64,000 nt of DNA from Flavobacterium commune (GTDB lineage Bacteria; Bacteroidota; Bacteroidia; Flavobacteriales; Flavobacteriaceae): contig NZ_CP017774.1 in NCBI RefSeq assembly GCF_001857965.1, positions 1,178,001 through 1,242,000 on the forward strand. Direction: 5' to 3'. The notes beneath the pieces are model-generated. The model saw only the letters and a list, made by a program, of their open reading frames with translations. It made no database searches and was not told the DNA's origin. A program made the position numbers and the translations under genes. Of this stretch, positions 50,250 to 59,378 are shown piece after piece; positions within the stretch are counted from its first letter, which is position 1, and the number at the start of each line of letters is the position of its first letter.

Positions 50250-50270
50250 GCAGCTAACACACGCTACAAG
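50250..50270 (+). other. attC-like half-site at the end of cassette 2
   Basis: GCAGCTAAC (50250-50258) is the exact complement of the GTTAGCTGC core at 49540-49548, followed by the L''-like ACACGCTACAAG. The rest of an attC site is missing: the third gene starts at once, so the junction looks truncated. Confidence 0.55.
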
Positions 50271-50273
50271 CAT

Positions 50274-50801
50274 ATGACAAATAAAATGACTGAAACAGAA
50301 ATAAAAAATATAATTTTAAGAATCTTTAACGAAGAAAGGCAAAAGCCTGATGCTGACTTTTCGGCATCTCATTTTCTTGACTTTCTTACATTTCCAGCTC
50401 ATTCAAAAAATACAATAAAAAATACGTTTAAAGGCGTTAGACGATATTATCGATTTATGGGTAAACTTGAACTCGAGTTTGGAATTTGTTTTTCAATTCC
50501 CGATCTAGACAAGTATTATTCTATTGACAGTATTACAAAAAAAGTGATAGAAAGAATAAATAAAAGGCGTGGAAATTTAATGATTTTAAAACGACGTAAT
50601 GAAGAAAAAGATAAATACGGTTTTGAAATAACAATGACTATATTATTAATTCTAATCTATATTTTGCTTGGATTAAATTTAATGTCAATAACTCTAACTA
50701 TTTTTATAGGTATTGCTATCTATTGGATATTAAGTAGCAAAATTCACGATAAACAACATAATAAAAAACTAACGAAAAAAATATTAGGAACAGAAGAATA
50801 A
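50274..50801 (+). CDS. Cassette-borne protein with C-terminal membrane hairpin, unknown function
   Basis: 175 residues (start at 50274 or the in-frame ATG at 50286). A polar helical N-terminal region (about 1-110) contains a short aromatic motif (FKGVRRYYRFMGKLELEFGICFSIPDLDKYY). Two hydrophobic helices (about 119-136 and 138-153) form a membrane hairpin, and a lysine-rich tail ends it. Not recognised. It lies directly after the cassette 2 half-site and before another attC-like sequence. Confidence 0.7.
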   Translation: MTNKMTETEIKNIILRIFNEERQKPDADFSASHFLDFLTFPAHSKNTIKNTFKGVRRYYRFMGKLELEFGICFSIPDLDKYYSIDSITKKVIERINKRRGNLMILKRRNEEKDKYGFEITMTILLILIYILLGLNLMSITLTIFIGIAIYWILSSKIHDKQHNKKLTKKILGTEE

Positions 50802-50862
50802 CAGCCACTAACACACTCTACAACGGATTTAGGCAATAGGCTTAATGAAAAGCTTGGTGTTG
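50802..50862 (+). other. attC-like remnant after cassette 3, homologous to the 49412 site
   Basis: CACTAAC (50806-50812) followed by CTCTACAACGGATTTAGGC and AATAGGCTTAATGAAAAG matches the first half of the 49412-49548 site closely over about 45 bp. No R' half was found downstream, so the site seems cut short. Confidence 0.55.
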
Positions 50863-50974
50863 CTTCATACGAATTGAAACAATTAATAAAAGAAAATATC
50901 GATTTTCGAAAAAATCATATTTTGAGCAAATAGCTCCTGACTTCTCCACAATTATATTTTAACACAACAAAAAA

Positions 50975-51016
50975 ACGAGAATCAAAATGAAGAATTATTC
51001 TTTATTTGATTCTCGT
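50975..51016 (-). terminator. Terminator of the AhpD-like/68-residue gene pair
   Basis: ACGAGAATCAAA (50975-50986) pairs perfectly with TTTGATTCTCGT (51005-51016). On the minus strand a run of T follows. The stem includes the last codons of the 68-residue gene. Confidence 0.8.
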
Positions 51017-51201
51017 TCTCTAAGCTTATCAGCTGCTCTATCGTAGTTAGCAACTAACTGTTTCAACTGTTGGATAGCCTCAGCTGTAAGTTCGCCTTTG
51101 GCGCCTTCAGCCACCCAGCGTGCTGCCGAAATCAAAGTAGCTAATTCGTAGCCGCTGAGCATAATATGAAAAACCAGATTGTTTTTTTTCTCAATGTGCA
51201 T
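50995..51201 (-). CDS. Small helical protein of unknown function
   Basis: 68 residues: MHIEKKNNLVFHIMLSGYEL then AATLISAARWVAEG and an amphipathic helix rich in Gln, Lys and Arg. Not recognised. It overlaps the end of the AhpD-like gene by 11 bp and ends in a terminator, which supports its being a real coupled gene. It may be a partner or regulator of that protein. Confidence 0.65.
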   Translation of the reverse strand: MHIEKKNNLVFHIMLSGYELATLISAARWVAEGAKGELTAEAIQQLKQLVANYDRAADKLRERESNKE

Positions 51202-51601
51202 GTTGTGCCATATTTTCTTTCACATAATTACCTATCTGTTTCAATTCACCGGCAAACTCGTCATAATCGGTTTGCATGCCATTAAGATAGGCACTCCAGC
51301 CAAGCGACATTTTTGCATAATGAGCCGCTTCCTGTATTTCTGCATCTGTTGCACCAAAGAGTTTTGCTGTCTCCGTATGAAACAAGGTACAATATCTGCA
51401 TTTAGTTTCTGAATGTAAGGCTACCCCCATTAATTCTTTGTATTTATTAGGGATAAGCGTTTCACCTAATTGAAGGCTTTTGAATAATTCCCATTCAAAA
51501 TCTAAATAAGCATCGGGAATATCTTTCATAAATCCCGGAATAATGCCTAAATACTCTCTGATTTCGGCTTCTACTTCTGAACGATTCCTTGCTATTGCCA
51601 T
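51191..51601 (-). CDS. AhpD/carboxymuconolactone decarboxylase-family protein
   Basis: 136 residues. The redox motif CxxCxxxH is present in ETKCRYCTLFHTETAKLFGA, preceded by the family's glutamate. Such proteins reduce peroxides or act as small redox partners. It is first of a two-gene leftward unit with the 68-residue gene, beside the siderophore receptor operon, which might link it to oxidative or iron stress. Confidence 0.87.
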   Translation of the reverse strand: MAIARNRSEVEAEIREYLGIIPGFMKDIPDAYLDFEWELFKSLQLGETLIPNKYKELMGVALHSETKCRYCTLFHTETAKLFGATDAEIQEAAHYAKMSLGWSAYLNGMQTDYDEFAGELKQIGNYVKENMAQHAH

Positions 51602-51997
51602 TTTTAGTTGATTTTAAAATTATTTACAACCATCTGGATTTCATAAAAATTTGACCTATAAATTTACGAAAAAAAGCCCAAAATAAAAATCAAAATACTG
51701 AAAAACAATAAGTTAAAAAACAAACGAGAATAAAATATTGATAGCCCTGAATGTTCTTTCTTTCTCTTAGCCCGACAGAAACAAATTGTTTACTAAACAG
51801 CTTTTTACATAAAAAACATAATTATTTTGGAATCAAACCTAAATTAAACAAAACGGTAACACAATAAAGCCTGTAGGTGGATATACAGACTTTATTTTGA
51901 TTCAAAAAACTTCTTTTTATTTAGAATGAATTAAAATTATTTGTTTTATAACAATATAGCTTTTACTTTTGCGCTATCAAAAACAATTCTAAATAAG
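51602..51997. promoter_or_regulatory. Upstream region of the siderophore receptor operon
   Basis: 396 bp without a gene. It contains a hairpin at 51864-51895 (ATAAAGCCTGTA with its near-complement, 11 of 12), a consensus promoter at 51940-51971, and inverted half-sites ATTTAGAAT (51919-51927) and ATTCTAAAT (51986-51994), which resemble Fur-box halves and flank the promoter. The Fur reading is inference. Confidence 0.5.
51940..51971 (+). promoter_or_regulatory. Promoter of the siderophore receptor operon
   Basis: TTTG at 51940-51943, 20 nt, then TACTTTTG at 51964-51971, an exact Bacteroidota promoter. It lies upstream of the ATG at 51998 and thereby excludes the longer frame starting at 51941. 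Confidence 0.75.
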
Positions 51998-54457
51998 ATG
52001 AAAATAAAATCTACCCTAGCTATTTTATGCTTATTCTTCGTTCTGTCATCAGGTACAAACTGGGCACAGGAAAAAGGGACTATCAAAGGACAAATTACAT
52101 TAAATGACAAACAATCTCCAGAAAACATTTCTGTAATTTTAAAAGGTACAGGCTTAGGAACAATAACTGATTCCAAAGGAAATTATAAGCTAAAAAACAT
52201 CAAAACCGGAAATTACACCTTAAAAATTTCGGCAATTGGATACATCACCAAAGAACTTAAAATAAGTTTAACTAAAGGTCAGGAACTGACACAAGATGCT
52301 ACTATCATTGCAAATTCAGAAGAACTAAGCGAAGTGCTTATCAACGGAGGCAAAAAAAATCATTTTGCTAAAAAAGAAAATCAGCAAGTATCAAGATTAG
52401 CACTTAAAAATCTTGAAAACCCGCAGGTTTATACCACTATCTCATCTGAATTACTAAAAGAACAGGTGGTTACCAATATTGATGACGCACTAAAAAATGC
52501 TCCGGGAATACAACCGCTTTGGACTTCAACAGGTCGTGGAAGTGATGGTGCGGGATATTTTTCACTACGTGGATTTGCTGTACAGCCTAGAGCACTTAAT
52601 GGGCTACCAGGCATCTCAAACGGTAGTTTAGATCCTGCTAACATTGATAAAATTGAAGTAATCAAAGGCCCATCGGGAACTTTATTTGGAAGCACCATCG
52701 TTTCATACGGAGGCTTAATTAACATTACCACTAAAACTCCTTATGAGCGTTTTGGAGGAGAAATTAATTACACTACAGGTTCATACGGATTAAACCGGGT
52801 AACAGCCGATATCAACACTCCGCTCAACGAAGACAAAACGGTTAATTTTAGAATCAACACTGCTTACCATAGCGAAAACAGTTTTCAGGATGCCGGATTC
52901 AGAAAAGCTTTATTTGTAGCTCCATCCTTGTCATACAAAGCTTCAGACAGACTTTCTTTCTTAATTAACACCGAATTTTTAAGTAATGAAGCGACTAATG
53001 CTACCATGTTATTCTTAACCCGTTCGACTCCATTAAGAGTTAACAATATTGATGAATTAGGATATGACAACAAACGTTCTTACACCAGCAACAACCTGTC
53101 AATCAAAACACCTTCATTCAATTTACAAGGACAAATGTTCTATAAAATAAATGATTCCTGGACTTCACAAACAGCAATTTCAAAAACATCAGCAAAATCA
53201 GAAGGATATTACAGCTACTTGTTTGAAGGAACTACATCGTTCCCTGCTATTACTGAAGGAGTAGTATTTGCCCGTTATATTAATTATCAAAACTCAACAA
53301 CTTTAGCAACAGATATCCAACAAAACTTTATCGGAGATTTCAAAATTGGAAACATGAGAAACCGAATTGTTGCTGGATTGGATTATTTTAATCGTCAAAT
53401 TATTGACAACGGTACCGGCTACATTGTTAACGGACGCATATATATTGGAAATGATGATTTACAAACTGTAAACGAAAATGTTTTTGGAATAACTAATCCG
53501 GCTCAATACATTACTACAGGAGACAACGGCAAATTAAGTAAAAATGCAACTGATGCCTTATTAGCCGGAGCAACTGTAAACAATAGCAAAACAAAACAAG
53601 AGGTTTATAGTGCTTATGTTTCAAACGTAATCAACTTTTTACCAAGTTTATCTGCCATGGCAAGTTTACGTGTAGATCGTTTTATGAATGCACAAAATGG
53701 CACTTACAATCAAACAGCACTTTCACCAAAATTTGGTATGGTTTTCCAGCCTATTTTAGACAAAGTTTCCCTTTTTGCCAACTACATGAACGGATTTACA
53801 AACGTTGCTCCTGCAGAAGATATCAATGGAACAACAAGAACGCCACGTGTTTTTAATCCGGAACATGCTGACCAGTTAGAATTTGGAACAAAATTGAATT
53901 TATTTGGAGATAAATTATATGGTACTTTTAATTACTACAAGATAAAAGTAACAGACCGCGTTTATAACATCCGAAATTCTGCTACTGATATTACTTATTT
54001 CCAAAATGGTGCTCAAAAAAATGAAGGCTTTGAAGCAGAAATTATAGCAAATCCAATCTCAGGATTCAATATTGTAGCCGGATATAGCTATGTTGATGCA
54101 AATGTAACCAAAGGTGATGCTACTACAGTGGGTTACAGACCAACCAGTGCAGGCGCATACAATACCGCAAATTTATGGGCAAGCTACCGTTTTCAGGAAA
54201 ATACTTTAAAAGGATTCGGAATCGGTTTTGGAGGTAACTATTCAGGAGAAAACAAAATTACTCATGGAGCAGTAACAGGGACTTTTACAATTCCTGAATA
54301 CACTGTATTGAATTCGTCAATTTTCTATGGAAATGACAAATTCAATTTAACTTTAAAAATTGACAATATTGCCAATGTAGATACCTATGATGGATGGTCA
54401 ACTATTCACCCTAGAAATATGAGGAGTGCCTCTGCCAGTTTCTCTTATAAATTCTAA
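51998..54457 (+). CDS. TonB-dependent siderophore receptor
   Basis: 819 residues. Signal peptide (MKIKSTLAILCLFFVLSSGTNWAQ cut as usual after AQ), a carboxypeptidase-regulatory-like N-terminal domain (GTIKGQITLNDKQSPENISV), a plug (SSELLKEQVVTNIDDALKNAPG; IEVIKGPSGTLFG), and a barrel ending SASFSYKF. The plug wording GPSGTLFG and ARG-rich loops fit ferric-siderophore receptors rather than SusC. It lies upstream of three membrane genes of the PepSY type, which points to reductive iron release. Confidence 0.92.
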   Translation: MKIKSTLAILCLFFVLSSGTNWAQEKGTIKGQITLNDKQSPENISVILKGTGLGTITDSKGNYKLKNIKTGNYTLKISAIGYITKELKISLTKGQELTQDATIIANSEELSEVLINGGKKNHFAKKENQQVSRLALKNLENPQVYTTISSELLKEQVVTNIDDALKNAPGIQPLWTSTGRGSDGAGYFSLRGFAVQPRALNGLPGISNGSLDPANIDKIEVIKGPSGTLFGSTIVSYGGLINITTKTPYERFGGEINYTTGSYGLNRVTADINTPLNEDKTVNFRINTAYHSENSFQDAGFRKALFVAPSLSYKASDRLSFLINTEFLSNEATNATMLFLTRSTPLRVNNIDELGYDNKRSYTSNNLSIKTPSFNLQGQMFYKINDSWTSQTAISKTSAKSEGYYSYLFEGTTSFPAITEGVVFARYINYQNSTTLATDIQQNFIGDFKIGNMRNRIVAGLDYFNRQIIDNGTGYIVNGRIYIGNDDLQTVNENVFGITNPAQYITTGDNGKLSKNATDALLAGATVNNSKTKQEVYSAYVSNVINFLPSLSAMASLRVDRFMNAQNGTYNQTALSPKFGMVFQPILDKVSLFANYMNGFTNVAPAEDINGTTRTPRVFNPEHADQLEFGTKLNLFGDKLYGTFNYYKIKVTDRVYNIRNSATDITYFQNGAQKNEGFEAEIIANPISGFNIVAGYSYVDANVTKGDATTVGYRPTSAGAYNTANLWASYRFQENTLKGFGIGFGGNYSGENKITHGAVTGTFTIPEYTVLNSSIFYGNDKFNLTLKIDNIANVDTYDGWSTIHPRNMRSASASFSYKF

Positions 54458-54467
54458 AAAAACAAAA

Positions 54468-54502
54468 AAACAGCTTTCTTATTCATGCAAAGAAAGCTGT
54501 TT
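54468..54502 (+). terminator. Hairpin after the receptor gene
   Basis: AAACAGCTTTCTT (54468-54480) pairs perfectly with AAGAAAGCTGTTT (54490-54502), followed by TCTTAATTT. It may lower read-through from the receptor gene into the membrane genes. Confidence 0.75.
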
Positions 54503-54518
54503 CTTAATTTAAATAATT

Positions 54519-54848
54519 ATGATTTCATTAGTTAGCTTAACTGTATTTTTTGCTTTTTATGTTTTGTACAATACCTCTAAAAAAGCAACTTTATCAACTA
54601 ACTTTCCAATAGAAAGATGGATTCAACAAAATGCAAAGCCTTCCCGTTTTATTGGACTAGGAATTTTAATAATTGCCTATAGCACTTTAATTTCATTAAA
54701 AGCTACAGGAGTTTCAACACTTATTTTCCTAATCCAAATCATGACTATAGGAAGTCTGGTTGTAATTTTAGCTCCTTTGAAAATCATCAGTCATCGATTT
54801 ATTTTAGGAATACTTTTACTTGCTCTATTTTTCGAAATTTATTCTTAA
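54519..54848 (+). CDS. Small membrane protein of the siderophore-iron operon
   Basis: 109 residues with about four hydrophobic spans (MISLVSLTVFFAFYVLY, FIGLGILIIAYSTLISL, TLIFLIQIMTIGSLVVILA, FILGILLLALFFEIY). Not recognised with certainty; DUF3325-like proteins occupy this place in similar operons of other bacteria (recollection). It lies 13 bp before the next small membrane gene. Confidence 0.72.
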   Translation: MISLVSLTVFFAFYVLYNTSKKATLSTNFPIERWIQQNAKPSRFIGLGILIIAYSTLISLKATGVSTLIFLIQIMTIGSLVVILAPLKIISHRFILGILLLALFFEIYS

Positions 54849-54861
54849 CACACTTTAAAAA

Positions 54862-55164
54862 ATGCCGGCTAATCCAAAATATTTAACGCAATCCAAATGG
54901 CAACGTTTTGCCAAAATAACCGCAGCTATTTTAGGCGGTTATTTGGTTTCCATTAGTTTTCATCTGGCACTGGCTAGTTGGTTTAACAAAGCCAATATTA
55001 TCATCACAATGGCTTTTAGTGGTTTTATAGTTTGGGTCGCTTTGATGGTAATCGCTTTTTTGGCTAAAAATGGCTGGAAAATTTGGTTAATCTATTTAGG
55101 CCTAAGTCTATTTTTTTCAGGACTACTATACTTAGGACAAAGCTATAATCCGATAACAAAATAA
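54862..55164 (+). CDS. Small membrane protein of the siderophore-iron operon (DUF3649-like)
   Basis: 100 residues, three spans (AAILGGYLVSISFHLALASW, IIITMAFSGFIVWVALMVIAFLA, IWLIYLGLSLFFSGLLYLG). The place between a siderophore receptor and a PepSY protein, and the pattern of spans, fit DUF3649-type iron uptake proteins. It is 3 bp from the PepSY gene. Confidence 0.75.
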   Translation: MPANPKYLTQSKWQRFAKITAAILGGYLVSISFHLALASWFNKANIIITMAFSGFIVWVALMVIAFLAKNGWKIWLIYLGLSLFFSGLLYLGQSYNPITK

Positions 55165-55167
55165 ACC

Positions 55168-56727
55168 ATGAGTAATAGAAATTACAACATCTTTTTTCAC
55201 ACCCACACCGTTAGTGGAATTGTTATCAGCGTTGTTTTGTATGTGATTTTTTTCGCGGGTTCATTCTCTTTTTTCAGAGATGATATTGCCAGTTGGGAAC
55301 GTGGAGAATCGGCAGTAATTTCAAATGAAATACAATTAAATTACGACCACGCAATAAAAGTACTCGATACAGCTTACGACTTACAAGGCAGAAAAATAAC
55401 TATTTCTCAGACTCACAACGAAAAAAACATTGCTGCCCGTCTTGAAGCTACTAAAGATAGTCTGGCCACAAAAAAAGCCAGAGAAAGTCAGTTTTTATAC
55501 CTGAACAATACTACCTATAAGACTACAACCTATGTTGATTCATACAATCTGGGTGAATTCATTTATCGCTTGCATTTTCTGGCACAAATTCCCTACCCGG
55601 TTGGTTATTACTTATCCGGATTTATTGCTTTATTTTTTCTGTTTGCCATTATAACCGGAGTTTTATTGCATTGGAAAAAAATTATATCTAATTTTTATGT
55701 TTTCAGACCTAAAGAAAAACTAAAAACCTGGTGGACTGATGCGCATACTTCACTGGGAATGTTGGGATTACCTTTTCAATTTGTATATGCGGTTACCGGT
55801 GCTTTTTTTATGATTAAATTACTTATTGTTGCACCCGCTGTTCAATTTTTATACCAAGGCGATCAGGATCAATTATACAAAGAACTGGAATACACAACAG
55901 GTGAATATGAATTTGCAAACAAACCGCTAACGAAACATTTCAGTATTAACGAAATAGTTGCTGCAACTAAAAATAACTGGAATGATTTTGACATCACCCG
56001 TGTAGAAATTCAAAACTACGGCGATGCAAATATGCATGTTTTAGTAGAAGGCGAAATCCAATACAACAAGAAATTTACCGGAATTGGCAAAATAGTTTAT
56101 AAAATTGCTACTGGCGAAATAGTTGCTAAAAAAGACCCTTATACACAAACGACTTATTTGGATAGTGTAAAAAACATATTGTACCGCATCCATTATGGTG
56201 ATTATGGAGGTTATGGATTAAAAATTATCAGTTTTGTATTAGGAATCCTAAGTTGTTTTGTAATTATTTCGGGAGTAATGATTTGGCTGGTTGCCCGAGA
56301 CAAAAAAAATGTTCCTGAGAAAAAAAGACGTTTTAATGAAGGAGTTGTTCGCATATATCTGGCCATTTGTCTGAGTATGTTTCCGGTTACGGCCATGAGT
56401 TTTATTGCTGCCAAAGTATTTTATCCATTAGGACAAGACAACATATACAGTATCTATTTTATTAGTTGGTTGTTATTGTCTATCTTTTTTATTCTAAAGA
56501 AAAACAATCGTTTTACCAATCAGGCTTGTTTACTTTCAGGAAGTATTTTGGGTTTTATCATTCCAATTGCCAACGGACTAACAACCGGGAATTGGTTTTG
56601 GATTTCATTTGGCAATCATCAATTTCAATTGTTTTTTGTAGATGTTTTTTGGATTGTTATTTCCGCTGTAACATTCTATGCCGGATTTAAAATAAACTGC
56701 CTCGGGGCAGAGCCCACTAGGTATTAG
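55168..56727 (+). CDS. PepSY-associated membrane protein, probable ferric-siderophore reductase component
   Basis: 519 residues with the PepSY-TM pattern: span 1 (about 15-35), PepSY-like periplasmic domains, spans near residues 148-168 and 195-225, later spans at 355-375 and four at the C-terminus. Histidines in and near the spans (FHTHTVSG, RLHFLAQIP, LLHWKK, DAHTSLGMLG, RIHYGDYGGYG) could hold haem, as in siderophore-iron reductases FoxB/FegB. The last nine residues (CLGAEPTRY) appear to be read from a repeat-like hairpin, so the original end may have been altered. Confidence 0.85.
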   Translation: MSNRNYNIFFHTHTVSGIVISVVLYVIFFAGSFSFFRDDIASWERGESAVISNEIQLNYDHAIKVLDTAYDLQGRKITISQTHNEKNIAARLEATKDSLATKKARESQFLYLNNTTYKTTTYVDSYNLGEFIYRLHFLAQIPYPVGYYLSGFIALFFLFAIITGVLLHWKKIISNFYVFRPKEKLKTWWTDAHTSLGMLGLPFQFVYAVTGAFFMIKLLIVAPAVQFLYQGDQDQLYKELEYTTGEYEFANKPLTKHFSINEIVAATKNNWNDFDITRVEIQNYGDANMHVLVEGEIQYNKKFTGIGKIVYKIATGEIVAKKDPYTQTTYLDSVKNILYRIHYGDYGGYGLKIISFVLGILSCFVIISGVMIWLVARDKKNVPEKKRRFNEGVVRIYLAICLSMFPVTAMSFIAAKVFYPLGQDNIYSIYFISWLLLSIFFILKKNNRFTNQACLLSGSILGFIIPIANGLTTGNWFWISFGNHQFQLFFVDVFWIVISAVTFYAGFKINCLGAEPTRY

Positions 56728-56734
56728 AAAAACA

Positions 56735-56780
56735 ACCGCAGATTCGCAGATTTTCATATTATAATCTACGAATCTGCGGT
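56735..56780. repeat. Dispersed hairpin repeat, CCGCAGATTCGCAGA type, copy 2
   Basis: ACCGCAGATTCGCAGATT (56735-56752) pairs with 56763-56780 at 17 of 18 positions. The arm is the same as at 33242-33260. Confidence 0.75.
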
Positions 56781-56860
56781 AAAAAACGAAGCAGAGCTTC
56801 GAGGAATTAAACCTAAAGAGATTAAAAACCAACAACAAAACAGACCATTAATCCCATAAA

Positions 56861-56897
56861 AAAAGGCTTTTCCGAAATATTTCAGGAAAAGCCTTTT
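56861..56897. terminator. Bidirectional terminator between converging genes
   Basis: AAAAGGCTTTTCC (56861-56873) pairs perfectly with GGAAAAGCCTTTT (56885-56897). It has A-rich and T-rich flanks, between the converging PepSY and MORN genes. Confidence 0.85.
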
Positions 56898-56918
56898 CAT
56901 AATTAACAATTGTAATTT

Positions 56919-57266
56919 TTAATCCGCATTAACTATTGCTTCTTTTTTCCAATTTTTCACAGAAGCAATTTGGTTATTAGAATAATCCACCTCACTCAAA
57001 GTAGAATCTTTCCAGAAAAACCATTTCCCTACTTTCTCACCATTATTATATTCAGCAATAGCTAATTTGTTTCCATCCTGATCGTAAGAAGTCCATTTTC
57101 CTTCTAATTTTCCGTTTTTAAAGAAACCTGTTTGCTGAACCTTTCCATTTTCATGAAAATAAGTTGCTTTTACTTTATTTCCAACGGCTTCTAATTGAGG
57201 TTTTGGGGTTTGTGCAAAAATCATTCCTGTGATTAATAATGCTCCGATAATTATATATTTTTTCAT
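56919..57266 (-). CDS. Exported small MORN-repeat protein
   Basis: 115 residues from the ATG at 57266, where a signal peptide begins (MKKYIIIGALLITGMIFAQ); a longer frame from 57329 lacks support. Three MORN-like repeats follow (YFHENGKVQQTGFFKNGKLEGKW, SYDQDGNKLAIAEYNNGEKVGKW, SNNQIASVKNW). Such proteins are common in Bacteroidota envelopes and some act as antitoxin-like or binding modules. Function here is unknown. Confidence 0.82.
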   Translation of the reverse strand: MKKYIIIGALLITGMIFAQTPKPQLEAVGNKVKATYFHENGKVQQTGFFKNGKLEGKWTSYDQDGNKLAIAEYNNGEKVGKWFFWKDSTLSEVDYSNNQIASVKNWKKEAIVNAD

Positions 57267-57442
57267 AATGTAAAATTTTAAGTGGTTTCTTTTATCAAAT
57301 TTAGATATTAATTTACATTTAAAAAACAATTTGGTAACAATTTAATAACACAGAACGAAAACTTAACATTGGAAATAAAAACCGGAAATCAAAGCCAGCA
57401 TTAAAAATTCAATTTTCTCAATTTAATGTACATAATTAGTTC

Positions 57443-57450
57443 TAAATTTG
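57443..57450 (+). promoter_or_regulatory. -7 box of aspS (candidate)
   Basis: TAAATTTG fits TAnnTTTG, 51 nt before the aspS ATG. The -33 is weak. Confidence 0.45.
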
Positions 57451-57501
57451 CAGCCGTGTCTTTTTTTAGACTTATAAACCAAATAATTAAATTTTTCGAT
57501 A

Positions 57502-59250
57502 ATGTACAGAAGTCATAATTGTGGCGAGTTAAACGCCTCACATATCAATACCGAAGTAACACTTGCAGGTTGGGTTCAAAAATCACGTGATAAAGGATTC
57601 ATGAATTGGGTCGATTTAAGAGACCGTTATGGAATTACACAATTAATTTTTGACGAAAGTCGTACTAAAAAAACAGTATTCGAATTAGCAAAAACACTTG
57701 GACGCGAATTTGTAATTCAGGTTAAGGGAACCGTTATCGAAAGAGAAGCTAAAAATAAAAATATCCCAACAGGTGAAATAGAAATTTTAGTTTCTGAACT
57801 AAACATATTAAATAGTGCTCTGACTCCTCCATTTACTATCGAAGATGAAACAGACGGCGGTGAAGACATTAGAATGAAATATCGTTACCTAGATATTAGA
57901 AGAAATCCGGTAAAAAACAGTTTGCTATTCCGTCACAAAGTAGCAATGGAAGTTCGTAAATATTTATCAGATTTGGATTTCTGCGAAGTAGAAACGCCTT
58001 ATCTAATCAAATCAACTCCTGAAGGAGCGAGAGATTTCGTTGTACCAAGCCGTATGAACGAAGGACAATTTTATGCCTTGCCACAATCGCCACAAACTTT
58101 CAAACAATTATTAATGGTAGGTGGAATGGATAAATATTTCCAAATTGTGAAATGTTTCCGTGACGAGGATTTACGTGCTGACCGCCAGCCAGAGTTTACA
58201 CAAATTGACTGCGAAATGGCATTTGTAGAACAAGAAGACATCCTGAACATTTTCGAAGGGCTAACACGTCATTTACTAAAAGAAATCAAAGGAATCGAAG
58301 TTGACAAATTCCCTCGCATGACATACGATCACGCGATGAAAACATACGGAAATGACAAACCGGACATACGTTTTGGGATGGAATTTGGCGAATTGAACGA
58401 ATTTGCACAACACAAAGAATTCCCTGTATTCAACGCTGCTGAATTAGTAGTAGGAATTGCAGTTCCGGGAGCCGGAAATTATACCCGTAAAGAAATTGAT
58501 GCGTTAATTGACTGGGTAAAACGTCCGCAAGTAGGAGCATCAGGAATGGTGTATGTAAAATGCAACGAAGACGGTACTTTTAAATCATCAGTAGATAAAT
58601 TCTACGATCAGGAAGATATAGCCAATTGGGCAAAAACAACCGGCGCTAAAGCAGGCGATATGATTTTTGTGCTTTCGGGTCCATCTAATAAAACGAGAGC
58701 ACAAATGAGTGCTTTAAGAATGGAATTAGCCACTCGTTTAGGATTACGTAATCCGGAAGTATTCGCTCCGCTTTGGGTTGTTGATTTCCCATTGTTGGAA
58801 TTTGATGAAGAAAGCGGTCGTTACCACGCCATGCACCATCCATTTACTTCCCCAAAACCGGAAGATATTGCCTTATTAGAAACCAAACCGGGAGAAGTTC
58901 GCGCTAATGCTTACGACATGGTTTTAAACGGAAATGAAATTGGAGGAGGTTCTATTCGTATTCACGATAAAGCAACCCAACAATTAATGTTTAAATATTT
59001 AGGATTCTCTGAAGAAGAAGCAAAAGCGCAGTTCGGATTCCTAATGGATGCTTTCCAGTTTGGAGCTCCTCCTCATGGTGGATTAGCTTTTGGACTAGAT
59101 AGATTAGTTGCCATTTTAGGAGGTCAGGAAACTATCAGAGATTTCATCGCTTTCCCTAAAAACAACTCCGGTAGAGACGTGATGATTGACGCTCCGTCAG
59201 CCATTGATAATGCTCAATTAAACGAATTACACATACAGCTAGATTTATAA
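57502..59250 (+). CDS. aspS: Aspartyl-tRNA synthetase
   Basis: 582 residues, bacterial-type class II enzyme. Order: OB-fold anticodon-binding domain ([23 protein letters not shown]), catalytic domain with motif 2 ([19 protein letters not shown]), a GAD insertion (about 285-400), and motif 3 ([14 protein letters not shown]). It charges tRNA-Asp in the cytoplasm. Single gene, no operon partners obvious. Confidence 0.97.
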   Translation: MYRSHNCGELNASHINTEVTLAGWVQKSRDKGFMNWVDLRDRYGITQLIFDESRTKKTVFELAKTLGREFVIQVKGTVIEREAKNKNIPTGEIEILVSELNILNSALTPPFTIEDETDGGEDIRMKYRYLDIRRNPVKNSLLFRHKVAMEVRKYLSDLDFCEVETPYLIKSTPEGARDFVVPSRMNEGQFYALPQSPQTFKQLLMVGGMDKYFQIVKCFRDEDLRADRQPEFTQIDCEMAFVEQEDILNIFEGLTRHLLKEIKGIEVDKFPRMTYDHAMKTYGNDKPDIRFGMEFGELNEFAQHKEFPVFNAAELVVGIAVPGAGNYTRKEIDALIDWVKRPQVGASGMVYVKCNEDGTFKSSVDKFYDQEDIANWAKTTGAKAGDMIFVLSGPSNKTRAQMSALRMELATRLGLRNPEVFAPLWVVDFPLLEFDEESGRYHAMHHPFTSPKPEDIALLETKPGEVRANAYDMVLNGNEIGGGSIRIHDKATQQLMFKYLGFSEEEAKAQFGFLMDAFQFGAPPHGGLAFGLDRLVAILGGQETIRDFIAFPKNNSGRDVMIDAPSAIDNAQLNELHIQLDL

Positions 59251-59341
59251 TAAATATCTTTCGAAAAGCCTTGAATACACTGAATATCAATTATTTTATG
59301 AAAAAAGTTGCTATTAATCATTTTCGTATGTAATTAAACAT

Positions 59342-59349
59342 TACATTTG
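59342..59349 (+). promoter_or_regulatory. -7 box of the cold-shock gene (candidate)
   Basis: TACATTTG fits TAnnTTTG, 29 nt before the ATG at 59379. The 5' leader is short and AT-rich, unlike the long E. coli cspA leader. Confidence 0.5.
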
Positions 59350-59378
59350 CCTTATTATAAATTATTATTACTATTACA

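Noticed and set aside
51854..51885. A fifth ECF-type motif (CGGTAAC ... GATATA) before the siderophore receptor
   Set aside because: The spacing is 19 nt rather than 17, the first G is C, and the GATATA lies in the loop and arm of a hairpin. The operon has its own consensus promoter further down.
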